A DNA stretch of 64,000 bases from Sulfitobacter sp. OXR-159 (GCF_034377145.1 NZ_CP139707.1:753001-817000); one strand, 5' to 3'. Positions 17,623-27,182 are shown, counted from the stretch's first letter. The notes: generated by a model not told the origin, from the letters alone. Numbers and translations: made by a program.

Positions 17623-18465
17623 TCAGGTCTCTTTTTTGTCGTCGACGATGGTCATCTGCGCGATGCCGCTTTCGCCCAGATCGACCTTGGCGAAGGGGCC
17701 GCCGTGGCACATCTGGCCGGGGTCGGTGATGTCGACAGGGCCTTCTTCGGCCAGCACTTTTTCGGCGAATTGCTCGGCGTTGTCCTTGGGCCGGTAGCCG
17801 AGGAAGGACGCCTTGGAATTGTCTACCGGCGCGCGGTCGTTGTTCGACACACCGTAGATGACCGAGAAACCGACCGAGGGGGTGTCGACCGCGCGGGTCA
17901 CCAGTTGGATCAGATCGTCATAGCTTAGCCACGAGCCGAGCGCGCGGGAGTTGTTGACCTGCGCGGCACTCAGGATGCGCAGATGCACGGATTCAAGCTG
18001 GCGTTTGTCCCAATACATTGAGCCGAGGTCTTCGGTGAAGCATTTGGCGAGGCCGTAGAATGTGTCAGGCTTGTGGGGGGCGTCAATGCCGATGAAATCG
18101 GATTTCTTGTGCATCCCCACGGCATGGATCGAGGAGGCATAGACGACGCGGCGTGCGCCTGCTTGATAGGCCGCTTCCCACACGTTGTAAGAGCCGACGA
18201 AGTTCGGGCCGAGCAGCTCCATAAAGGGTTTTTCGTCCACGATGGCACCGAAATGCACCACCATGTCGGCCCCTTCCATCAGGGCGGCGACCTGATCGTA
18301 TTCTGCCAGATCGGCCTTCTGATAGCGCTCGCCGTCATAGAGTTTGCCGATGTCCTCGGCGATGTCGGAGCTGACCAATTCTTCGCACATCGCGGCCAGC
18401 GGCTCACGCAGGTAAGAGCCAAGCCGACCGGCAGCACCTGTCAGGACCAGTTTCTTAAATTTCAT
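17623..18465 (-). CDS. NAD-dependent uronate-dehydrogenase-like SDR
   Basis: A 280-residue extended short-chain dehydrogenase. The Rossmann motif is GAAGRLGSYL (residues 10-19), the active-site pair is YGLAK with the upstream ASSIHAVG serine, and NNSRALGSWLSYDDLIQL plus FLGYRPKDNAEQFAEKV closely follow the uronate dehydrogenase (Udh) pattern, including the PKDNAE stretch. Udh oxidises galacturonate or glucuronate to the aldaric lactone. The neighbours would suit onward aldarate dehydration and aldol cleavage. Because the context includes an FAD oxidoreductase, a different polyol or sugar acid is also possible. Confidence 0.82.
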   Translation of the reverse strand: MKFKKLVLTGAAGRLGSYLREPLAAMCEELVSSDIAEDIGKLYDGERYQKADLAEYDQVAALMEGADMVVHFGAIVDEKPFMELLGPNFVGSYNVWEAAYQAGARRVVYASSIHAVGMHKKSDFIGIDAPHKPDTFYGLAKCFTEDLGSMYWDKRQLESVHLRILSAAQVNNSRALGSWLSYDDLIQLVTRAVDTPSVGFSVIYGVSNNDRAPVDNSKASFLGYRPKDNAEQFAEKVLAEEGPVDITDPGQMCHGGPFAKVDLGESGIAQMTIVDDKKET

Positions 18466-18477
18466 AACATCTTCCTT

Positions 18478-19257
18478 TCACGTCTCAGAAATCTTGTCGC
18501 GCACTTGGGCGCGCAGGGCATCGGCCCCTTTGGCCAAAAGACCCACATCCGTGCCACAGGCGACAAAGGTGAAGCCTTCGTTCAGCAGTTCGGCGGCGAA
18601 ATCGGGGTCGGTGACCAGCGTGCCCACGGGAATGCCCTTGTCCATCAGCAGCTTGGCTGCGGGGCGGATCACCTCCCAGACCTCCGCGTGCAGGGTCTGG
18701 CCCAGATGGCCCATGTCAGCAGCGATATCGGCGGGGCCAAAGAAGATGCCGTCGATCCCCTCAACCTCAGCAAAGGCGGCGGCGTTTTCGACGGCGGCGC
18801 GGGTTTCAAGCTGGATCAGGATGGCGGTCTGGTTCTCAACTTCGGTGTTGTAATCCTCGACCCGGCCAAACTGGTTGGCGCGGTTCAGCCCGGCCACCCC
18901 CCGGACACCGCGCGGCGGGTAGCGGCAGGCGGCCACGGCGGCGCGGGCCTCTTCAGGCGATTGCACCATCGGAAACAGCAGCCCCGGCGCGCCGAGGTCC
19001 ATCAGGCGTTTGACCTTGACCGCATCGTTCCAATCGGGCCGCACCATCGCCGTTGTGTCGCTGCCCGAGAATGCCTGTAGCTGCCCCAGCACCGATTTCA
19101 TGTCGCTCGGCGCGTGCTCCATATCCAGCATCACCCAGTCATAGCCCGCATGGGCCACCACCTCGGCGGCATAGCCATCCGAGAGGGAGACCCAGAGGCC
19201 CAGTTGCTTTTTCCCGGCGCGGATGGCCGTCAGGAATGTATTCTCGGGGTGCTTCAT
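18478..19257 (-). CDS. HpcH/HpaI-family class II aldolase
   Basis: A 259-residue metal-dependent pyruvate aldolase of the HpcH/HpaI/GarL family. Key parts are WVMLDMEHAPSD with the catalytic His and acidic residue, VRPDWNDAVKVKRLMDLGA, LIQLETRAAVENA and FFGPADIAADMG. Such enzymes cleave 2-keto-3-deoxy sugar acids or 4-hydroxy-2-oxoacids to pyruvate (or tartronate semialdehyde precursors) and an aldehyde. The ATG overlaps the stop of the upstream FAD oxidoreductase (ATGA), and the SDR gene follows after 12 nt, so this is one operon. GarL-like 5-keto-4-deoxyglucarate cleavage would fit the uronate idea. Confidence 0.87.
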   Translation of the reverse strand: MKHPENTFLTAIRAGKKQLGLWVSLSDGYAAEVVAHAGYDWVMLDMEHAPSDMKSVLGQLQAFSGSDTTAMVRPDWNDAVKVKRLMDLGAPGLLFPMVQSPEEARAAVAACRYPPRGVRGVAGLNRANQFGRVEDYNTEVENQTAILIQLETRAAVENAAAFAEVEGIDGIFFGPADIAADMGHLGQTLHAEVWEVIRPAAKLLMDKGIPVGTLVTDPDFAAELLNEGFTFVACGTDVGLLAKGADALRAQVRDKISET

Positions 19258-20456
19258 ATCACGGCCTTTTCGATGAATTTCTCGGAACGCACGATCCGCG
19301 CGTAGTCCAGCGGCGTGAGGTCTAGCGTGCGATAGGCGCCATGGGTAATCAACTCAGCCGTGCCGCGCCCGATGGCGGGGGCTTGCTGCAACCCATGGCC
19401 GGAAAATCCGTTCATAAAGACGAAGTTTTCGACCTTGTCGTGCCGCCCGACGATTGCGTTTTGATCCACAGTGTTGAAGGCGTAGTGGCCGACCCACTCG
19501 TTGATCACCTTAACCCGCTCAAAGGCCGGTACGCGGGTGGCGATGATGGGCCAGACTTTTTCCTCCCAGATCGAATGGTCGAAGGTGAAATCGTCATAGG
19601 CCGCGTCATAGTCATCTTCGGGCGGGCAACCGGCCATATAATATTTGCCCTCTTGGCGCATATGCACGCCGCTGGGGTCGATGGTCAGCGGCAGGTCCAT
19701 CTCTAGCGGCTCGGCGGCGTCAAAGATGAAGGTGTAGCGTTTGCGTGGCACGACGGGCAGGGTGATGCCCGCCATCTGCGCCGTCGCTGCCGCGCGGGGG
19801 CCAGAGGCGTTGACCACCGTGCCACAGGAGACCTTTGCGCCGGATTTCAACGTTACCGCATACACGGCGCTGCCAGCCGCGTTCAGCGTCATGCCCGTCA
19901 CCTCGTCATGGATAAAGGTCACGCCCCGCCGCTTGGCCATACGTTTGAACCAGTCAAACATGGTGCCGCCGTCGAAGTAGCCTTCGTTCACCGTGTTGTG
20001 GTTGCCCGCGATCACGTCGTCGAGCATGTAAAACGGATAGCGCGCGGCGATTTCATCCTTGGTCATATGCTGGGTATGCGCGCCCATGGAGGCCTGAATA
20101 CTCTGCGCCTCGCGAAGGGTCTGGGCAAACTCGGGCGTGTCGGCAAGGTAGAGGTAGCCAAAGCTTTGCAGCGTCAGTTCCGGCACCTCGGGATCGTCAT
20201 GCATGAAGTGGCGGAAGTTCTTAATAAACTCGGCCCCGAACTGCGAAATCTGGATGTTTACCGGCGCGGTGAACTGCTGGCGGATGCAGGAATTTGTGTG
20301 GCTGGTTGAGGCAAACTCATAGGTGGGGTCACGCTCCACCACCAGCACTTCGCCGTCAAATCCCGGCGTGTTGGTCAGCCACCAAGCCAGTGCCGAGCCG
20401 TAGATGGCCCCGCCCACGATCACCACGTCATATGACGTCTCAAGCGCGTTTTGCAT
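19254..20456 (-). CDS. FAD-dependent oxidoreductase, DAO family
   Basis: A 400-residue flavoenzyme of the D-amino-acid-oxidase/glycine-oxidase fold. The N-terminal dinucleotide motif is VVIVGGAIYGSALAWWL; the C-terminal FMNGFSGHGLQQAPAIGRG is the second FAD-contacting motif. TSHTNSCIRQQF after the first strand resembles the flavin-attachment and substrate region of sarcosine-oxidase and FOXRED1-like proteins. It probably oxidises an amine or hydroxy-acid. It leads the four-gene cluster; an extended in-frame reading upstream exists, but GGGAGA before 20456 and the family N-terminus fix this start. The substrate is unknown. Confidence 0.85.
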   Translation of the reverse strand: MQNALETSYDVVIVGGAIYGSALAWWLTNTPGFDGEVLVVERDPTYEFASTSHTNSCIRQQFTAPVNIQISQFGAEFIKNFRHFMHDDPEVPELTLQSFGYLYLADTPEFAQTLREAQSIQASMGAHTQHMTKDEIAARYPFYMLDDVIAGNHNTVNEGYFDGGTMFDWFKRMAKRRGVTFIHDEVTGMTLNAAGSAVYAVTLKSGAKVSCGTVVNASGPRAAATAQMAGITLPVVPRKRYTFIFDAAEPLEMDLPLTIDPSGVHMRQEGKYYMAGCPPEDDYDAAYDDFTFDHSIWEEKVWPIIATRVPAFERVKVINEWVGHYAFNTVDQNAIVGRHDKVENFVFMNGFSGHGLQQAPAIGRGTAELITHGAYRTLDLTPLDYARIVRSEKFIEKAVI

Positions 20457-20696
20457 GCACAGTCTCCCTTTGCGCATTCCCCTCTGAATTGTGGGTAGCC
20501 TAAGCATCCAGAGCCTGCAATCTTTGTGAACGGCAGGGCGATTTTTCGTTTTTCCGCGATGGGTTGCGCGACGGCCCAAGGATGGGGCAGGGTGGCATTC
20601 GAAAGATGCGGTTCTATTGCATCGTTGACTTTTGTAGCGGCTGTCGCACCATGATTGCTGTGCCGCAAAAGACATCACCGCCCGAAGGAGTGGCCC

Positions 20697-21245
20697 TTGG
20701 ACAGCGACCGTGAAGAGATTGAGCGTCTGATTGCACAGGTTGCATTGGGGGATCGTGCCGCCTTTGAGGCGCTTTATGATCGGGTGTCTGCGAAACTATT
20801 CGGGGTCTGCCTGCGTGTGTTGGATACACGGGCCGCAGCAGAGGACGCCATGCAGGACAGTTTCGTCAAAATCTGGAACCATTCCGACCGCTATCAGGCC
20901 AATGGCCTGTCGCCGATGACGTGGCTGATCACCATTGCGCGCAACACTGCGATCGACCGGCTGCGCGCCACCCGCAAAGGCCATCAGAATATTGATACGC
21001 CGGGGCTGGAACTGGCCGCGCCGGGGCCGAACCCCGAGCAATCCGCCGTGGCCGCGTCCGAGGCCACGCGCCTCAGCAACTGTCTGGACGACCTTGAGGC
21101 AGATCGCAGTGCCGCAGTGCGCGGTGCCTATCTCGACGGCGACAGCTATGCCGACCTTGCGCAGCGTTTCAACGTGCCGCTCAATACCATGCGCACTTGG
21201 CTGCGTCGCGGGTTGATGAGCCTGCGGGAGTGTATGAGCGCATGA
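20697..21245 (+). CDS. ECF-family RNA polymerase sigma factor
   Basis: A 182-residue extracytoplasmic-function sigma factor. Region 2 is seen in RAAFEALYDRVSAKLFGVCL and AEDAMQDSFVKIWNHSDRY, with WLITIARNTAIDRLRA as 2.3-2.4. Region 4 has AVRGAYLDGDSYADLAQRF and NTMRTWLRRGLMSLRECM. The TTG at 20697 is chosen because AAGGAG lies 6 nt upstream, giving MDSDREEIERLIAQV. The stop overlaps the start of an anti-sigma gene (ATGA), the usual ECF/anti-sigma coupling. It likely drives this locus, including the fasciclin and msrB genes downstream (inference). Confidence 0.92.
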   Translation: MDSDREEIERLIAQVALGDRAAFEALYDRVSAKLFGVCLRVLDTRAAAEDAMQDSFVKIWNHSDRYQANGLSPMTWLITIARNTAIDRLRATRKGHQNIDTPGLELAAPGPNPEQSAVAASEATRLSNCLDDLEADRSAAVRGAYLDGDSYADLAQRFNVPLNTMRTWLRRGLMSLRECMSA

Positions 21246-21934
21246 GTGACACCCCCATCATTCCAGCCGGAGACGACGATCTTCTGGCCGCCGAAGTGGC
21301 CTTGGGCCTGCTGGAAGGCGAAGACCGTGTGGCGGCGCGCGCGCGCCTACTTCAAGACCGTGATTTTTCCCGCAGCGTCGCCGATTGGCAGGAGCGTTTC
21401 GTGGCGATGACCGACGATATCGCGCCCGTCGCCCCGCCTGCGAAACTACGCCGCACGCTGATGTCGCGGCTTTTCGCTGCGCGGCAGGTGCCGTTGATGC
21501 AGCGCCTCTGGCTCTGGCAAGTGATATCGGTTGCGGCACTCGCCACCGTGGCCTTCCTTGCCTTGCCGGTGCTGCGCGAGGCACCGGTTCAGTCGCCGGG
21601 CGAGGTCTATGCCACCCGCATGGCCGCCGAAGACAGCGCGCTGGAACTGCTGGCCGTCATGGACATGTCGCGCGGCGATATCGCGCTGCGCCGGGTCTCG
21701 GGCACCGCACCCGAAGGCCGCGTGCTGGAGCTTTGGGCCATCCTGCCGGACCGCGCGCCGATCTCTTTGGGCGTGTTGCCTGAGGGTGAAGTCAACCGCG
21801 TGGTCTTGCCCGCCGATTTGGCACCCGAGGCCGCGCAAATCACACTGGCCATCACGGATGAGCCACCGGGCGGCGCACCTGACGGCGCCCCCACCGGCAC
21901 CATCATGGCTGCCGGTACCGTCGCCGAACTTTAG
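21242..21934 (+). CDS. membrane anti-sigma factor, RskA-like
   Basis: A 230-residue single-pass protein. An N-terminal cytoplasmic domain (about 1-90) with helices around AEVALGLLEGEDRVAARARL and FSRSVADWQERF should bind the sigma factor. One membrane span follows (about 97-117, VISVAALATVAFLALPVL), then a periplasmic domain with VLELWAILPDRAPISLGVL and ITLAITDEPPGGAP, which matches the RskA C-terminal type. The zinc HxxxCxxC motif of ChrR/RsrA types is absent, so signalling should go through periplasmic proteolysis instead. It starts in an ATGA overlap with the sigma gene. A terminator follows. Confidence 0.88.
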   Translation: MSDTPIIPAGDDDLLAAEVALGLLEGEDRVAARARLLQDRDFSRSVADWQERFVAMTDDIAPVAPPAKLRRTLMSRLFAARQVPLMQRLWLWQVISVAALATVAFLALPVLREAPVQSPGEVYATRMAAEDSALELLAVMDMSRGDIALRRVSGTAPEGRVLELWAILPDRAPISLGVLPEGEVNRVVLPADLAPEAAQITLAITDEPPGGAPDGAPTGTIMAAGTVAEL

Positions 21935-21938
21935 ACCC

Positions 21939-21973
21939 CGAAACGCCCTTCTCTGATCGAGTGGGGCGTTTCG
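21939..21973 (+). terminator. terminator after the anti-sigma gene
   Basis: A perfect 10-bp stem (21939-21948 with 21964-21973) with a 15-nt loop is followed by ATTTTC. It separates the sigma/anti-sigma pair from the fasciclin gene, which therefore probably has its own promoter. Confidence 0.7.
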
Positions 21974-22104
21974 ATTTTCTAGGGTGAAACAACGCGCTAC
22001 AACTTTATTTCGAATTTTTTGAACCATTCTGAAACTCCTCTCACTCTTGGCCCGTGGGTCCAGTATCGCCGCCCACAACGGGGGGCATCTGAGGAGGAAA
22101 CCAG

Positions 22105-22659
22105 ATGAAAACGCTCAAGACATTTGCCGCCGCGACCGCCACTGTCGCCCTGTTGGCCACCGGTGCCGTCGCTGCCAATCCCGAAGTGGGCGGCGCGCCC
22201 ATGTTCGAGAACAAGAACATCGTCGAGAACGCCGTGAACTCCGCCGATCACACCACACTGGTCGCCGCTGTGAAGGCCGCCGGTCTGGTCGACACGCTGG
22301 CCTCCGAAGGTCCTTTCACCGTTTTCGCCCCGGTCAATTCCGCCTTTGATGCGCTGCCCGCTGGCACCGTCGACACGCTGCTCAAGCCCGAGAACAAAGA
22401 CATGCTGACCAAAGTGCTGACTGCGCATGTGGTCGCGGGCAACTGGTCTGCTGCCGACATCGCCGCCAAGGCGCGCGCCTCCAGCGATGGGTTCTACCAC
22501 TTTAACGCCGTGTCCGGCGACGCGCTGTCGGCGCAGGTGAAGGGTAACAACGTCTACATCATCGACGAGAGCGGCAATGCATCGCGCGTGACTATCGCAG
22601 ATGTGAACCAGTCCAACGGCGTCATCCATGTTGTAAACAGCGTGCTGGTGCCCAAGTAA
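22105..22659 (+). CDS. exported fasciclin (FAS1) domain protein
   Basis: A 184-residue periplasmic or surface protein with a Sec signal peptide (residues 1-23) and one FAS1 domain. The H1 box is seen in GPFTVFAPVNSAFDALP, the central conserved part in LTKVLTAHVVAGNW, and the H2 box in NGVIHVVNSVLVPK at the C-terminus. FAS1 domains mediate adhesion or ligand binding. It follows an ECF sigma/anti-sigma pair, as the mycobacterial sigK/rskA genes precede fasciclin proteins MPT83/MPT70. GAGGAGG gives a strong ribosome site, so high expression is expected. Confidence 0.92.
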   Translation: MKTLKTFAAATATVALLATGAVAANPEVGGAPMFENKNIVENAVNSADHTTLVAAVKAAGLVDTLASEGPFTVFAPVNSAFDALPAGTVDTLLKPENKDMLTKVLTAHVVAGNWSAADIAAKARASSDGFYHFNAVSGDALSAQVKGNNVYIIDESGNASRVTIADVNQSNGVIHVVNSVLVPK

Positions 22660-22682
22660 TAGGCAACCCGCACGATGTGGCT

Positions 22683-22706
22683 GGACCAGTACCTCCATGC
22701 TGGTCC
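22683..22706 (+). other. hairpin between the fasciclin gene and msrB
   Basis: GGACCAG (22683-22689) pairs with CTGGTCC (22700-22706) around a 10-nt loop. There is no U-run, so it may attenuate or stabilise transcript passing from the fasciclin gene into msrB rather than end it. Confidence 0.4.
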
Positions 22707-22741
22707 GGCGTTGACCTAATCCGAACGCGAGGAGTAACACC

Positions 22742-23224
22742 ATGAACAGACGTCATTTTCTGACATCGACCTTTCTGGGCGCCACCGCCATCGGATTGGG
22801 CGCACGCGGCGCTTTGGCAGCCTATGTCGAAGGCGATTTTGAGGTTGAGCGAACGGAGGCCGAGTGGCGCGCCATGCTGAGCGATACCGAGTATGCGGTC
22901 ATGCGCGAAGGCGATACGGAGCGCGCCTTTACCAGCCCCCTGAATGATGAGACGCGCGCCGGGACGTTCATTTGCAAGGGCTGTGACCAGCCGCTCTACG
23001 ATGCCGCGACTAAGTTCAAAAGCGGCACCGGCTGGCCGAGCTTTTACCAACCGCTAGAAAATGCGGTCGAGACGATGTCCGACAACAGCTTTTTCATGCG
23101 CCGGACCGAGGTGCATTGCGACCGTTGCGGCAGCCATCTGGGCCATATCTTTGATGACGGGCCCGAGCCTACGGGCAAGCGGCATTGCATTAACGGCGTC
23201 TCGTTGAAATTCACCGCCGCCTGA
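22742..23224 (+). CDS. msrB: exported peptide-methionine (R)-S-oxide reductase
   Basis: A 160-residue MsrB that reduces methionine-R-sulfoxide in proteins. The four zinc cysteines are at 78, 81, 126 and 129 (CKGC and CDRC), and the catalytic Cys is 149 in RHCINGVSLKF. The N-terminus MNRRHFLTS plus a hydrophobic stretch ending ALA is a twin-arginine signal, so this copy acts in the periplasm. Cytoplasmic MsrB proteins lack it. It sits 82 nt after the fasciclin gene, downstream of an ECF sigma factor, which suggests a periplasmic oxidative-damage response. The Tat-linked MsrPQ system is a different family. Confidence 0.93.
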   Translation: MNRRHFLTSTFLGATAIGLGARGALAAYVEGDFEVERTEAEWRAMLSDTEYAVMREGDTERAFTSPLNDETRAGTFICKGCDQPLYDAATKFKSGTGWPSFYQPLENAVETMSDNSFFMRRTEVHCDRCGSHLGHIFDDGPEPTGKRHCINGVSLKFTAA

Positions 23225-23248
23225 GTACGGACGCTCTGACGATTAGAC

Positions 23249-23270
23249 CGCGCGCCGCTTTCGGCGCGCG
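23249..23270. terminator. hairpin terminator between msrB and hrpB
   Basis: A perfect 9-bp GC stem (23249-23257 with 23262-23270) closes a CTTT loop and is followed by TTGTCGTTTC. It sits between convergent genes and may serve both. Confidence 0.6.
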
Positions 23271-23278
23271 TTGTCGTT

Positions 23279-25702
23279 TCAGGTGCCGCGCGGTTTGGCC
23301 CGCAGGGTCGGGTCCGCGACCGTGGGGTCTTCGGGCCACGGGTGGCGGGGATAGCGCCCGCGCATGTCTTTTCGCACATCGCCGTAGGAACTTGCCCAAA
23401 ATCCGGGGATGTCCATCGTGACCTGCACCGGGCGCTGAGCGGGGGACAGCAGGGTGACCTGCAATGGCTGCCCGCCGACCGTTGGATGCCGGGTAACGCC
23501 GAACATCTCTTGCAGGCGCAGGGCGATGCCGGGGGTCTCACCGCTGTAGTCGATCGCCACGCGCCGCCCCAATGGGGTTTCGAAATGCGCGGGCGCGTTG
23601 CGGTCCAACTCTTGCTGTTGCTCCCACGTCAGCCGCGCCTTGAGCGCCGGGGTGATGTCGAACGCTTTCCAATCGCCAGTGCTGCGCACACCGGCCAGAT
23701 GCGGCAGCAGCCAGTCGTCCAGCGTGTCCATCAGATGCGCTTCGCTGAAATCGGGGAAGGGCGCGGGCATCAACCGGGCGCGGGCCAGAAACAGCGCCGC
23801 CGCCTTGCCGGGGTTCAGCCCCAATTGCCGCACACCGTCAAGCATCGCGACCGCCACCGCATCCGCGGGCGCATCGGGCCATGTGCGGTCTTCGAGTACC
23901 AGCGCACCGAACACCTCCTGCCGCCGGGTCAGCACACGCCCCTCGCGGCGCGACCAGATGCAGACCTCCTGCCAATGGATTTGGTCGGCAAAAGTGCTGC
24001 GCAACTCAGCGTCCGAGATCAGCGCCGCCTGCCGGATACGCGCCTCTCGCGGGTCGCCGTCAAGGTCGGTGGCCACCAGCAATCGCGTGCCTGCCATCGG
24101 GTCGGCCGCGGGCAGGATCGCGCCCTTGCCGCCCGATAGGACATAGCGCGGCGCCTCGCCCTTGCGGCGCAGCCCAACGCGGTCTGGATAGGCAAGGGCC
24201 GCCAGCACGCCCAGTCCGTCCGGTCCGTCGCCCTTTGTCATCCGGCCCAGCCGCTTGGCCTCGGCCTTGATCCGCGCCAGTGTCGGGGCATGGGGCGGGG
24301 TGGCGCTGCGCTTTCCGTCCAATGCATCCATCCTGAGCGACAGGTCCACCGGCGCGCCGCGCATCGGGTCACGCTCTGCCAAAAGTGCGGCCAGCAGCGG
24401 CGCACGCGGCCCGCCGCGGGCCACCATATGCGCCAGACGGGGGTGCAGGGGCAGCTTGGACAATTTGCGGCCATGGTCGGTGATGCGGCCCGTGTCGTTC
24501 AACGCGCCGAGCATCCGCAAAACCGCCTTCGCTTCGGCCAAACGGCCCGGATGGGGCGGGGTGACAAAGCTTAATTCTTCGGCCTGCGCGCCCCAAAGCG
24601 CCAGTTCCAGCGCGAAGCCGGTGAGGTCCCCCGCCTCAATCTCGGCTGGGGGGAAGGCGGCGAGCGCGCCTTCTTCGCCGCGCGTCCAGAGCTTGTAGGC
24701 CACACCCGCTTCGACCCGTCCGGCACGGCCCGCGCGTTGGGTGGCCTCGGCGCGGTTCACACGTTCGGTCACCAGCCGCGACATGCCAGAGGCCGGGTCG
24801 AACAGCGCGCGGCGCGAGCGGCCAGCGTCGACGACGATGCGAATGCCTTCGATGGTGAGCGAGGTTTCCGCGATGGAGGTCGCCAGCACGACCTTCCGCC
24901 CCGACCGCACAGGCGCGATGGCGGCCTGCTGCGCTTTGAATTCCAGCGCGCCGAAGAGCGGGGCCAAGGTGCAATCCGGCGGCAGCGCAGGACGCAACAG
25001 CGCCTCGACCCGCTTGATTTCACCTTCGCCCGGCAAGAAGACCAGCGCCGATCCGGGGGCTTCGGCGAGCGCCGTCAGCGTCAGGTCGGCCACCGCATTC
25101 TCAAGCCGTTGCTTGCCCATCGGCTTGTCGAGCCAGCGCGGCACCACCTCAAAACTGCGGCCCTCGGAGGTGACGATGGGGGCTTCCATCAACTCTGCCA
25201 CCGGGGCGGCATCAAGTGTGGCGGACATGGCGACGAGAAGCAGATCGTCCCGCAAGGCACCCGCGACTTCGAGGCAAAGCGCGAGGCCAAGATCGGCGTT
25301 GAGGGAGCGTTCGTGGAACTCGTCAAAGATCACCGCGCCGATGCCGGGCAGATCGGGGTTGTCTTGTAACATGCGGGTCAAGATTCCCTCGGTGACGACT
25401 TCGATGCGGGTATTTTTCGACACCGCCGAAGCGCCGCGCACGCGAAAACCGACCGTCTGGCCGGTCTCTTCGCCAAGGCTTTCCGCCATACGCGCAGCAG
25501 CGGCGCGGGCGGCGAGGCGGCGCGGCTCCAGCATCAGGATGCGACCCTTGGTCAGGCGAGCGTCGAGCATCGCCAGCGGCACGCGGGTCGTCTTGCCCGC
25601 ACCGGGGGGCGCTTGCAGCACCACGCGGCCCGTGTCGCGCAGGGCGGCGATCACGTCAGGCAGAACGGCGTCGATGGGCAGGGCGAAATCAGCGTTGGAC
25701 AT
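23279..25702 (-). CDS. hrpB: ATP-dependent RNA helicase-like protein HrpB
   Basis: An 807-residue DEAH-family helicase of the HrpB group. Motif I is [13 protein letters not shown], motif II is [13 protein letters not shown], motif III is SATLD, motif V is [14 protein letters not shown] and motif VI is QRAGRAGR. The HrpB-specific C-terminal domain follows ([20 protein letters not shown] and [13 protein letters not shown]). The function in bacteria is poorly defined. The ATG at 25702 is chosen over an upstream TTG on family fit, though no clear ribosome site is seen. It is divergent from meaB, with 80 nt between starts. Confidence 0.93.
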   Translation of the reverse strand: MSNADFALPIDAVLPDVIAALRDTGRVVLQAPPGAGKTTRVPLAMLDARLTKGRILMLEPRRLAARAAAARMAESLGEETGQTVGFRVRGASAVSKNTRIEVVTEGILTRMLQDNPDLPGIGAVIFDEFHERSLNADLGLALCLEVAGALRDDLLLVAMSATLDAAPVAELMEAPIVTSEGRSFEVVPRWLDKPMGKQRLENAVADLTLTALAEAPGSALVFLPGEGEIKRVEALLRPALPPDCTLAPLFGALEFKAQQAAIAPVRSGRKVVLATSIAETSLTIEGIRIVVDAGRSRRALFDPASGMSRLVTERVNRAEATQRAGRAGRVEAGVAYKLWTRGEEGALAAFPPAEIEAGDLTGFALELALWGAQAEELSFVTPPHPGRLAEAKAVLRMLGALNDTGRITDHGRKLSKLPLHPRLAHMVARGGPRAPLLAALLAERDPMRGAPVDLSLRMDALDGKRSATPPHAPTLARIKAEAKRLGRMTKGDGPDGLGVLAALAYPDRVGLRRKGEAPRYVLSGGKGAILPAADPMAGTRLLVATDLDGDPREARIRQAALISDAELRSTFADQIHWQEVCIWSRREGRVLTRRQEVFGALVLEDRTWPDAPADAVAVAMLDGVRQLGLNPGKAAALFLARARLMPAPFPDFSEAHLMDTLDDWLLPHLAGVRSTGDWKAFDITPALKARLTWEQQQELDRNAPAHFETPLGRRVAIDYSGETPGIALRLQEMFGVTRHPTVGGQPLQVTLLSPAQRPVQVTMDIPGFWASSYGDVRKDMRGRYPRHPWPEDPTVADPTLRAKPRGT

Positions 25703-25782
25703 GGCGCGGTTATCGGGCAAAGCCGCCGCCGCGCCAAGGGTGGGGATGGACAATTCCGCGCCACCCCCGCAAAAGTTGGCCC

Positions 25783-26757
25783 ATGGATATCGACGATCTG
25801 GCCAAGGGCATCATAGCAGGCGAGCGCCGCGCGCTGGCGCGGGCGATCACGCTGGTGGAATCGGGCCGTGCGGATCACCGTGCGGCGGCGGCGGACCTGC
25901 TGGCGAAGCTGCCGACCGACCGGCAGGCGCTGCGCATCGGGCTCTCAGGCACGCCGGGGGTGGGCAAATCCACCTTCATCGAAAGCTTTGGCATGACGCT
26001 GACGGGGCAGGGCAAGCGCGTGGCGGTGCTGGCGGTGGACCCCAGTTCGGCGCGCACTGGCGGGTCGATCTTGGGTGACAAGACGCGGATGGACCGGCTC
26101 AGCCGTGAGCCGCGCGCTTTCATTCGGCCGTCGCCCAGCCAGACGCATTTGGGCGGCGTCGCGCGCCGTTCGCGCGAAGCGGTGCGGCTTTGCGAGGCGG
26201 CGGGTTTCGACGTGGTGCTGATCGAGACTGTGGGCGTTGGCCAGTCCGAGACGGTGGTGGCCGAGATGTCGGACGCATTCGTTTTGCTGCTGGCCCCAGC
26301 GGGCGGGGATGAGTTGCAGGGCGTGAAACGCGGCATTATGGAGATTGCCGATCTGATCGTGATCAACAAGGCAGATGGTGATCTGAAGTCCACCGCCGCG
26401 CGCACCCGGGCCGACTACGCCGGTGCCCTGCGCCTGCTGCGTAAACGCCCGCAAGACCCAGAAGGCTTTCCCCGCGCCACGGCGGTTTCGGCGTTGGAGG
26501 AAAACGGGCTGGACGAGACTTGGGCCGCGCTGCAGGAGTTAATCGAATGGCGGCGCGCAAATGGTTTTTGGGACCGAACCCGCGCCGCACAGGCGCGCTA
26601 TTGGTTCGAGCAGGATGTGAAGCACCGACTTTTGGCGCAGTTGGAGACACCACAGGCGAAGGACGATCTGGCACGGCTCAGTGACGCCGTGGCCGAGGGC
26701 GCGCGCGATCCGGCAGAGGCGGCGGCTGAGTTCGTCCGCCGCCTGCGGGCCGATTAG
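25783..26757 (+). CDS. meaB: MeaB/ArgK-type GTPase for methylmalonyl-CoA mutase
   Basis: A 324-residue G3E-family GTPase that protects and reloads adenosylcobalamin in methylmalonyl-CoA mutase. Motifs are [15 protein letters not shown] (P-loop), [28 protein letters not shown] (the G3/ExxG region), and INKADGD (NKxD). The C-terminal helices are the dimerisation arm. The mutase gene is not nearby. The stop overlaps the stop of the convergent PACE exporter gene by 4 nt. The start at 25783 fits the family; no strong ribosome site is visible. Confidence 0.93.
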   Translation: MDIDDLAKGIIAGERRALARAITLVESGRADHRAAAADLLAKLPTDRQALRIGLSGTPGVGKSTFIESFGMTLTGQGKRVAVLAVDPSSARTGGSILGDKTRMDRLSREPRAFIRPSPSQTHLGGVARRSREAVRLCEAAGFDVVLIETVGVGQSETVVAEMSDAFVLLLAPAGGDELQGVKRGIMEIADLIVINKADGDLKSTAARTRADYAGALRLLRKRPQDPEGFPRATAVSALEENGLDETWAALQELIEWRRANGFWDRTRAAQARYWFEQDVKHRLLAQLETPQAKDDLARLSDAVAEGARDPAEAAAEFVRRLRAD

Positions 26758-27182
26758 GACGGGCGGACAGGCTCCGGCACCGGGAAGATCACGTCGTAGA
26801 CCCAGTTAAAGACGAAGGCGTAGATCAGGTAGAACAGCGCAAAGCTCACGTCGATCAGGAAGGCCTCCATCAGCGAGATGCTCAGGTACCACGCGATGAA
26901 GGGCATCAGCACAAATAGCAGGCCGATCTCGAAGGTCACGGCGTGAAGCACCCGGATCGGCACCGTCTTACGCACCGTGCCGCGCAGGCGGCGCAGCGCG
27001 TGGTCGAACCCAAGGTTGTAAAGGTAGTTCCACCCCGTCGCGATGCTGGCGCTGACGATGGTGACGACGCCAATCTCATGCAGTGGCTTGTCAAACAGCC
27101 AAGCGCCCATGGGCGTGACGATCAACAGGGCGAGAACTTCAAAGCTGATGGCGTGGCGGATGCGGTCTGCAGTACTGCGCAT
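26754..27182 (-). CDS. PACE-family efflux transporter
   Basis: A 142-residue protein with four membrane helices, made of two tandem bacterial transmembrane pair (BTP) domains as in the PACE family (AceI type), which exports biocides such as chlorhexidine or short diamines. [18 protein letters not shown] and [18 protein letters not shown] are the paired first helices, each with the conserved RxxHxxxFE pattern including the essential Glu. NWVYD closes the second pair. It stands alone on the minus strand and overlaps meaB stop to stop. Confidence 0.9.
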   Translation of the reverse strand: MRSTADRIRHAISFEVLALLIVTPMGAWLFDKPLHEIGVVTIVSASIATGWNYLYNLGFDHALRRLRGTVRKTVPIRVLHAVTFEIGLLFVLMPFIAWYLSISLMEAFLIDVSFALFYLIYAFVFNWVYDVIFPVPEPVRPS

